Assembly: GCA_942492555.1 (NCBI GenBank)
Contig: CALOEX010000004.1
Span: forward strand, 1 to 64,000
DNA: 64,000 bases
Source of the DNA: JBCCVH01 sp942492555
Lineage (GTDB): Bacteria > Bacteroidota > Bacteroidia > Cytophagales > Amoebophilaceae
Reading direction: 5' to 3'
How positions within the stretch are numbered: position 1 is the first letter of the stretch; the number at the start of each line of letters is the position of its first letter. The notes under the pieces were generated by a model. The model made no database searches and had not been told where the DNA came from. It saw only the letters and a program-made list of their open reading frames with translations. Both the position numbers and the translations under genes were made by a program. Below, in pieces: positions 9,876 to 16,566 of the stretch.

Positions 9876-12608
9876 TCACGATGCATACCAACTTATTTTG
9901 CACCAAACGTAGAAACGTTTTAAATATCCCATATTTTTTACAAGGCCTTCTTTTTCCCACATTTTGCACACCTTGATTTTCGTTTCTATTTTTTTTGTAG
10001 AAGCGTGGTCTTTACCAAAGATTTTTTTATTGATTTCCCATGCTTCATTGTAAACTTTGATAGCGTCTTGATATTGCTCTTGGGCGTAATATGCCAACCC
10101 GAGATTATAGAGGGTATTGGCATAATGAGTAGACTCTTTGCCAACTGTTGTTTCATAAATGGTTAGGGCTTGTTTATACATGTTGATAGCCTCTGGATAT
10201 TTTCTTTGGTTGTCATATACATTGCCGAGATTATTGAGGGTATTGGCATAATGAGTAGACTCTTTTGTTCCTGTTTTTTCATAAATGGTTAGGGCTTGTT
10301 TATACATGTTGATAGCCTCTTGATATTGCTCTTGGGCGTAATATGCCAACCCGAGATTATGGAGGGTATTGGCATAATGAGTAGACTCTTTTGTTCCTGT
10401 TTTTTCATAAATGGTTAGGGCTTGGTTATACATGTTGATAGCGTCTGTATATTTTCCTTGGGCGTAATATACCACGCCGAGATTATGGAGGGTATCAGCA
10501 TAGGAAGTATGTTCTTTGCCCAGGGTTTTTTCTTTGATTTGCAGTGCTTGTTTATACATGTTGATAGCGTCTTGATATTGCTCTTGTTCGTAATATGCCA
10601 ACCCGAGATTATGGAGGGTATAGGCATAATTAGTAGACTCTTTGCCAACTGTTTTTTCATAAATGTCTAGTGCTTGTTTATACAAGTTGATAGCCTCTGG
10701 ATATTTCTCTTGGGCTTTATATACCATGCCGAGATTATTGAGGGTATCAGCATAGGAAGTATGTTCTTTGCCCAGGTTTTTTTCTTTGATTTGCAGTGCT
10801 TGTTGATACATGTTGATAGCCTCTGGATATTTCTTTTGGTTGTCATATACCATGCCGAGATTATGGTAGGCATCGCCGAGATTATTGAGGGTATTAGCAT
10901 AGGAAGCATGTTCTTTGCCAACTGTTGTTTCATAAATGGTTAGTGCTTGTTGATACATGTTGATAGCCTCTTGATATTGCTTTTGGGCGTAATATACATT
11001 GCCGAGATTATGGAGGGTATCAGCATAGGAAGCATGTTCTTTGCCCAGGTTTTTTTCTTTGATTTGCAGTGCTTGTTTATACAAGTTGATAGCCTCTGGA
11101 TATTTTCCTTGGTTTTTATATACATTGCCGAGATTATGGTAGGCATCGCCGAGATTATTGAGGGTATTAGCATAGGAAGCATGTTCTTTGCCAACTGTTG
11201 TTTCATAAATGGTTAGTGCTTGTTTATACATGTTGATAGCGTCTGTATATTGCTCTTGGGCGTAATATACCAATCCGAGATTATTGAGGGTATCAGCATA
11301 GGAAGCATGTTCTTTGCCCAGTTTTTTTTCTTTGATTTGCAGTGCTTGTTTATACAAGTTGATAGCCTCTGGATATTTTCCTTGGTTGTCATATACAATG
11401 CCGAGATTATGGAGGGTATTTGCATAATCAGTAGACTCTTTTGTTCTTGTTTTTTCATAAATGTCTAGTGCTTGTTGATACAAGTTGATAGCGTGTGGAT
11501 ATTGCTTTTGGTCGTCATATACCATGCCGAGATTCTGGAGGGTTTTGGCATAATGAGTAGACTCTTTTGTTCCTGTTTTTTCATAAATGGTTAGTGCTTG
11601 GTTATACATGTTGATAGCGTCTGGATATTTTCCTTGGTCTTTATATACATTTCCAAGATTATGGAGGATATGAGCATAGGAAGTATGTTCTTTGCCCAGG
11701 GTTTTTTCTTTGATTTGCAGTGCTTGGTTATACATGTTGATAGCGTCTGGATATTTTCCTTGGTTGTCATATACAATGCCGAGATTATTGAGGGTATTTG
11801 CATAATCAGTAGACTCTTTGCCAACTGTTGTTGCATAAATGTCTAGTGCTTGTTGATACATGTTGATAGCCTCTGGATATTTTCTTTGTTTGTCATATAC
11901 CATCCCGAGATTATGGAGGGTATCAGCATAGGAAGCATGTTCTTTGCCAACTGTTGTTGCATAAATGTCTCGGGCCTTTTCGTATTGGGTGATAGCTTCC
12001 TGATATTTGCTCTGCTTATGATATATTGTCCCCATGTTTTGATGCGTTTGTGCAGTAATTTTTTTTGCTTTTTCTTCTGTTAGAACTAAGACTTTTTTGT
12101 AATAGTCAAAGGCAAGGGAGTCATTTTCCAAAAGGGCAAAAATATTACCCAGACTGTGTAGTTTGGCACTTTTTGTTTCAAGGTGGTCAGCTTGATGTTG
12201 CTCACAGATTATGTGGTTTTCCATGGCATTTCTATGCAAACATTTTGCTTGGGGAAGTGCATGACAGATTTGTAAAGCATGCAAAAAGATGGGGACCATT
12301 ATATCATGCGGATGCTTTTTTGTATACTGGCCAATGAGCTTATCAATCTCGTTCTTGTTGTTTTTATTTTTCGCTGGAGGAATGTTGAGGGTTTTTTGTA
12401 GTATACCGGCTATTTGATTAAGTGCTTTTTTGGATTCTGGATTGTCATAATTTCTTTTTTGGGTACGTAAAACGTCAATGTTTTGCAAAAGAACATCCGT
12501 ATCGTTTTTACGTTGCCAGAAGACAATAGCACCACCTATAATGAGACTCAAGACGAGCAATATCATCGAGTATTTTACATATTTTCTTTTTTTGTTGAGT
12601 TTGTTCAT
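9876..12608 (-). CDS. membrane-anchored protein with 16 kinesin-light-chain-type TPRs (copy 2)
   Basis: A 910-residue paralogue of the protein at 5248-9039. The first about 180 residues (MNKLNKKRKYVKYSM, one membrane segment, helical linker, DYYKKVLVLTEEK) are almost identical to copy 1. The repeat array differs: I count 16 TPRs, with DAYHNLG insertions in repeats 8 and 10. The C-terminus diverges (KVCKMWEKEG, then a tail to KISWYAS). The last about 20 residues are encoded by sequence absent from the shorter spacer of units A and C, so the original stop may have been upstream and the tail may be read-through. Arrays grow and shrink independently while the anchor is conserved. This fits an exported scaffold whose binding surface varies. 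Confidence 0.85.
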   Translation of the reverse strand: MNKLNKKRKYVKYSMILLVLSLIIGGAIVFWQRKNDTDVLLQNIDVLRTQKRNYDNPESKKALNQIAGILQKTLNIPPAKNKNNKNEIDKLIGQYTKKHPHDIMVPIFLHALQICHALPQAKCLHRNAMENHIICEQHQADHLETKSAKLHSLGNIFALLENDSLAFDYYKKVLVLTEEKAKKITAQTHQNMGTIYHKQSKYQEAITQYEKARDIYATTVGKEHASYADTLHNLGMVYDKQRKYPEAINMYQQALDIYATTVGKESTDYANTLNNLGIVYDNQGKYPDAINMYNQALQIKEKTLGKEHTSYAHILHNLGNVYKDQGKYPDAINMYNQALTIYEKTGTKESTHYAKTLQNLGMVYDDQKQYPHAINLYQQALDIYEKTRTKESTDYANTLHNLGIVYDNQGKYPEAINLYKQALQIKEKKLGKEHASYADTLNNLGLVYYAQEQYTDAINMYKQALTIYETTVGKEHASYANTLNNLGDAYHNLGNVYKNQGKYPEAINLYKQALQIKEKNLGKEHASYADTLHNLGNVYYAQKQYQEAINMYQQALTIYETTVGKEHASYANTLNNLGDAYHNLGMVYDNQKKYPEAINMYQQALQIKEKNLGKEHTSYADTLNNLGMVYKAQEKYPEAINLYKQALDIYEKTVGKESTNYAYTLHNLGLAYYEQEQYQDAINMYKQALQIKEKTLGKEHTSYADTLHNLGVVYYAQGKYTDAINMYNQALTIYEKTGTKESTHYANTLHNLGLAYYAQEQYQEAINMYKQALTIYEKTGTKESTHYANTLNNLGNVYDNQRKYPEAINMYKQALTIYETTVGKESTHYANTLYNLGLAYYAQEQYQDAIKVYNEAWEINKKIFGKDHASTKKIETKIKVCKMWEKEGLVKNMGYLKRFYVWCKISWYAS

Positions 12609-12752
12609 GATGTTTCAAATTAATTGGGCATACGCAAAGATCCAGCATTTAAACTGCATTCGGTCATGTAGGTTACCTAAATGCACTCTTTTTCGTTTAA
12701 AATTTAGATATTAAAGTTATTTTTTTTAAATGTATTTTGCTCCTATTGATTT

Positions 12753-12988
12753 TTGTCCATAAATAAAAGGAAAAACATAACAAATATAATGGTGTTGTTA
12801 CAAAAAACACAAACTTGTCTACACCTCCTTCAAAATCCATGTGGTACAAACATGGTACACCACCGCATGAAATTAGCTATGAGATGTGTACAGAAAAAGA
12901 TAAAAAGCACTTCGCAGAAGGACTGTTTAAAATGTACCAGTGTAATTATCCTTACCAAAAAGAAAAAAATAAAAAACCAATAGAATAA
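12753..12988 (+). pseudogene. exported-GTPase gene remnant in unit B (same deletion)
   Basis: Same internally deleted fragment as in unit A: the 76-codon overlapping frame at 12753-12983 translates identically to that at 9184-9414, and the P-loop domain is missing at the same junction. The stop is at 12986-12988. Either the deletion predates the A/B duplication or gene conversion homogenised the copies. Confidence 0.8.
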
Positions 12989-13073
12989 TGACACATATAA
13001 AAAAAATAGGTATAGGCTATGCTTCATCATGCACAGTGTTGCTACGCCATTGTACACTCATCTAGATGCGCAA
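12988..13073 (+). pseudogene. fragment of the small exported membrane-protein gene in unit B
   Basis: Repeats the unit-A fragment, including the five-base loss near codon 12. It breaks off in an A-rich tract at the B/C joint, slightly more eroded than in unit A (ATCTAGATGCGCAACG instead of ATCTATCAGATGCGCAAAT). Confidence 0.7.
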
Positions 13074-13391
13074 CGAAAAAAAAGAAAAAAAAAAATGATT
13101 GGAAATGTACAAGTGCCAGCCTGAAACTTTTTTACATTTACTCAAAGCAAGAGATTAGGTAGATGATGAACCTTGTCTCAAATACTCGTTCCATTACAGA
13201 TTTGACATACCAAAAATGACACACGAAAAAGTGCATCATGCATAGTGAATGAAAATAAATAGTAACAGATCGGTACAAAAGAGGCATACACTTTTGTCAA
13301 CTTGTGTATTTACTTATAGGATTATCAAATTTCATTGGGCATATAAGTTAAAAAGTGGCATAGGGTTCCGGCCGCAACAGAGCAAGGTCAC

Positions 13392-13545
13392 TTTAAATAT
13401 CCCATATTTTTTACAAGGCCTTCTTTTTCCCACATTTTGCACACCTTGATTTTCGTTTCTATTTTTTTTGTAGAAGCGTGGTCTTTACCAAGGATTTTTT
13501 CCTTGTTTTCCCATGTTTCATTTTTTGTTGAGTTTGTTCACGACG
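13392..13545 (-). pseudogene. TPR gene remnant (third copy, repeats deleted)
   Basis: On the reverse strand the first about 20 bp of the TPR gene (equivalent to 12590-12610) are joined at about 13520 to its last about 130 bp (equivalent to 9924-10050). All TPRs and the membrane anchor are lost. The ATG has also changed (CAC replaces CAT on the + strand). This shows that a third TPR gene once existed. Confidence 0.75.
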
Positions 13546-13629
13546 TTTCAAATAAAATTTAGTTATTAAAGCTATTTATTTTTAAAAAAATGTATATTGC
13601 TTCTTAATTCGTTTCTTATGTTACAAGAT

Positions 13630-15729
13630 ATGCCAATAAATAAAAGAAAAAGTATAACAAATACAATATGTAAATATGTATCATTGGGTTTATGCTTATT
13701 GTACACGCCTATACATGCATCAAAATGCACAAAAATCATACCTTTCAGGTATCAATATCTCAACACGGTACTTAGCCAGAGAAATTGTAGCAACATCCTA
13801 CAAACAAAAAACACAGACTTGTCTGCATCTGCTCCAAAATCTATGTGGTACAAACATGGTACACTACCAGATGGAGTTAACTATGACAAATGTACAGAAG
13901 AAAAGAAAAAGCACTTCGCAGCACGACTGTTTAAAATGTATCAGTGTAATTATCCTTACCAAAAAGGAAAAAATACATTTTTTGTATTTGGTGCTGTGGG
14001 AACAGGAAAAAGTACTTTTATCAACGGTATGTTAAACTTTCCCCTTAACCGCAATAAAGATGGCGAAATTGAAGTAATAAAAAATTCATTGGAAGAAAAT
14101 CCCCTTATAGGGCATGGTAGCAAACCTACTACGTATGGTAGCAAACTATTTTATAACCCGAAAATGGGTTATATATGTGATACTGAAGGATATGGAGGCA
14201 AAAGGAAAATAATAAATGAAGCAGAAATCTATGTAGATTGGTATTCGCCTTTTTTTTCTTTAAAAGTGAATAAGATCAAAGGAGTCATTTTTCTTATGGA
14301 TTATCATTTGATAGGCAATACCAAAAACCTAGATGGTGCACTCGAGGCTTTAGATGCTTTGTTGGTCCATTTTGGCACTGTAGACTTGGCACAATTGAAA
14401 AATGCTTTTTTGTTAGGAGTCACCAAAATCGATGATACCGACCCTGGAACTGTAGAAGCAAAACTTCTCAAACTGATACAAGCAGTATATGAAATTTGGG
14501 TAGAAGATCCTGCTGATATGGGCCACCAAAAAAAGAAATATTTTTTTTCTCTTTTTTTGGAAAAAGAAGTTGATGATAAAAACATTGAAAATAAAAATAG
14601 TTATAAACTAAGAAAAGGAAGTATAGCCTTTATTAAACCCTTTAAAAAAAATGACATTCCCGGCGATAGTAGTTATCAATACGATGTCAGCAACAGACTT
14701 GAACTCGAATCACTGATCAACCAGCTCAGCCCTATTGACCCAAAATATCTTTACACCCCAGAACCAGGAGAACTAAAAAAAGTAGTGGTATTCATTGCGC
14801 AAAATCTGTATACAGATTTGTGCATGTATAACACCGATGTAGAAACATTGCAACAACATAGCACCATATTAGCAGGTACATCATTAGAGGCATCATTGGC
14901 ATCTTTTATTGAAAACAAACAGCAAAAAAGCGAAGTATTAGCAAAAACCATTCAAACCCTAGAAAATGATGATACCCTTACGAATGTTTTTGCACACGAG
15001 TTTAAGCGATATAACCCCTATACAAAACAAGATGTTAAAAATGAGGCCGAAGATGTTTATAAAAGATTTGTAGGGGAAACGTTACTCAGTAAAATAGGTG
15101 CCCATATAGCATCAGCGAGTATCCATGTTGTTCGCAACTTTCAATTGTATAAGTATGGATGTATGTTAGAGTACTTTCGATGCAACAAAACAATAATAGA
15201 CCGCATTGAGCTCATAGCAGATTGTGGTGAGTTTTTCTACAACAACAAAGAAGCACTAGAACAATATTACTATATCCTCAAAAAAAAGCCTAACCATTTG
15301 GTAGCTGTGCTAAAAAAAGACAGTCCTTACTATAGTTTCCCAGAAGAATTTGAAGTAACATATGTTTCAGGTTCTGTCAAAACATGCGATGTATCGGTTA
15401 CTGTGCAAACAAAAAAACACAAGCTCAAAGCAACAGAAAAACATATTTCCTCTCTGATGTATGAATTGGAAGAAACGAAAAAATCAATCAAAAATGCCAT
15501 CTTTTCCAAAGAAAAATCAGAAAAACTAGTTGAAGAACTAACAAAAAAACTACCTAACTGGGAAAAAAAGTTCAAAGACATACAACTTGAGGACAAAATT
15601 TCCTTTTTAAAATGTTGGCAAACCCATTTTTTAGCAAATAGTGCTGAAGAAATAATCATTAAAAATGCGCTTGATAGCTATGAACAGTGGCAAAAGCACC
15701 AAGAAAAAAATAAAAAACCAATAGAATAA
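13630..15729 (+). CDS. exported P-loop GTPase of unknown family (septin/IAN-like motifs)
   Basis: A 699-residue protein. I chose the ATG at 13630 (MPINKRKSITNTICKYVSLG) because a positively charged, hydrophobic signal peptide ending near LLYTPIHASKC follows; an in-frame TTG at 13597 is possible. G motifs are G1 GAVGTGKST (about 121-129), G3 DTEGYGG (about 184-190) and G4 TKIDD (about 265-269). This resembles TRAFAC-class, AIG1/septin-like GTPases, but I cannot name the family. The C-terminal third is charged and coiled-coil-rich (about 600-690). Its stop overlaps the next ATG by one base, so the pair is probably co-translated. A GTPase with an export signal would need host GTP, which suggests an effector; this is inference. 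Two deleted copies lie upstream. Confidence 0.75.
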   Translation: MPINKRKSITNTICKYVSLGLCLLYTPIHASKCTKIIPFRYQYLNTVLSQRNCSNILQTKNTDLSASAPKSMWYKHGTLPDGVNYDKCTEEKKKHFAARLFKMYQCNYPYQKGKNTFFVFGAVGTGKSTFINGMLNFPLNRNKDGEIEVIKNSLEENPLIGHGSKPTTYGSKLFYNPKMGYICDTEGYGGKRKIINEAEIYVDWYSPFFSLKVNKIKGVIFLMDYHLIGNTKNLDGALEALDALLVHFGTVDLAQLKNAFLLGVTKIDDTDPGTVEAKLLKLIQAVYEIWVEDPADMGHQKKKYFFSLFLEKEVDDKNIENKNSYKLRKGSIAFIKPFKKNDIPGDSSYQYDVSNRLELESLINQLSPIDPKYLYTPEPGELKKVVVFIAQNLYTDLCMYNTDVETLQQHSTILAGTSLEASLASFIENKQQKSEVLAKTIQTLENDDTLTNVFAHEFKRYNPYTKQDVKNEAEDVYKRFVGETLLSKIGAHIASASIHVVRNFQLYKYGCMLEYFRCNKTIIDRIELIADCGEFFYNNKEALEQYYYILKKKPNHLVAVLKKDSPYYSFPEEFEVTYVSGSVKTCDVSVTVQTKKHKLKATEKHISSLMYELEETKKSIKNAIFSKEKSEKLVEELTKKLPNWEKKFKDIQLEDKISFLKCWQTHFLANSAEEIIIKNALDSYEQWQKHQEKNKKPIE

Positions 15730-16418
15730 TGACACATATAAAAAAAATAGGTATAGGCATACTATGCTTCATCATGCACAGTGTTGCTACCCCATTGTAC
15801 GCTAATCTATCAGATGCGCAAATAAGGGCAAGAATGCAAGAAATAGAAAGTATGGCAATTCGTTTTGAGCCTTATGAGGCTGAAAGTCACAAGTTCGGTC
15901 TGAGTAATAAAAGTCTAAAGACATCCGGTAGGGAGATAAGGGAAAAAATAATTTTTTATAACAAAGAGCTGAAGGAGATAGGAATTTGGATGAAAGAAAT
16001 AGAGGATATTCTAAATAAGCTTGGTAATACGCCTGATAAACAAACATTGCGAAAGGAGGTACTTAAGGTTAAGGATGATCTCTTTGGCAAAGAATGGGAT
16101 GTAGAAAATTTAATAGAAAATTTAAACTGGCGCAAAGAGGCACGAACATTGAAGAATAGGTGTAAAAAAGTACATGATCAATGCATGCGCTATCTAACAA
16201 AAAAGCTTTCTGTTCCTGAAAATGATCCGAATTTTGCACTAAGATTGTTGCAAATGAAAATGAAAGTACATGGAGGATTAGGACTAGGATTAGGATTAGG
16301 ACTAGGTGCTATGGGTTATATACTATTCAAAAAATATACAAAAGCATCTGAGTTGCAAAAAATCGAGGACGATCAAGTATCTGATAAAAAAAAAACTCTT
16401 CTAGAAGATTCGGAATAG
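15729..16418 (+). CDS. small exported coiled-coil protein with C-terminal membrane segment
   Basis: A 229-residue protein of unknown function. Signal peptide MTHIKKIGIGILCFIMHSVATPLYA is followed by about 150 mostly helical charged residues. A hydrophobic segment then appears with a glycine-leucine dipeptide run (about 186-196, from a GGATTA/GGACTA hexamer array at 16272-16304). It ends in an A10 tract (16386-16395) then TLLEDSE. One extra base in that tract would instead add a second strongly hydrophobic tail ending KMKNRKK, stopping near 16494. It is translationally coupled to the GTPase gene, suggesting a partner or membrane tether. Confidence 0.7.
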   Translation: MTHIKKIGIGILCFIMHSVATPLYANLSDAQIRARMQEIESMAIRFEPYEAESHKFGLSNKSLKTSGREIREKIIFYNKELKEIGIWMKEIEDILNKLGNTPDKQTLRKEVLKVKDDLFGKEWDVENLIENLNWRKEARTLKNRCKKVHDQCMRYLTKKLSVPENDPNFALRLLQMKMKVHGGLGLGLGLGLGAMGYILFKKYTKASELQKIEDDQVSDKKKTLLEDSE

Positions 16419-16566
16419 GTGTGTCTTTGTTGATATTCTTATTACTCTTGCTGGGGTTGTTCATGATATTCAAGATGAAAAATCGAAAAAAATAAAGTGT
16501 AATAAAAAACTTTTTACAGAATAAAGTCCACATAAGATGCCATGGTAATCTCATGCCTAGTTGAAA

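Larger units (their letters stand above)
9510..13073. repeat. segmental duplication unit B
   Basis: The second tandem unit contains the lepA tail, a spacer carrying an extra hairpin element, TPR copy 2, a GTPase fragment and a membrane-protein fragment. The A/B joint is an AAGGG shared by the small membrane-protein gene (15824-15828) and lepA (4913-4917). This marks the non-allelic recombination point. The B/C joint near 13074 is degraded by A-rich slippage. Confidence 0.8.
13074..16430. repeat. segmental duplication unit C
   Basis: The third unit contains a decayed lepA tail (to the stop at 13156-13158), the shared spacer, a TPR gene reduced to its two ends, an intact GTPase gene and an intact small membrane-protein gene. 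It is the only unit keeping the last two genes whole, so it probably preserves the ancestral order. Confidence 0.75.

Noticed and set aside
5380..12100. Many 75-90 codon forward- and reverse-frame ORFs inside the TPR genes
   Set aside because: They recur with the same period as the TPR repeats and are shadow frames of the real genes.
5248..12608. Regular about 126-bp repeats resembling a CRISPR-like or satellite array
   Set aside because: The period is 42 codons in one open reverse-strand frame with the TPR consensus, and there are no constant repeats with unique spacers.
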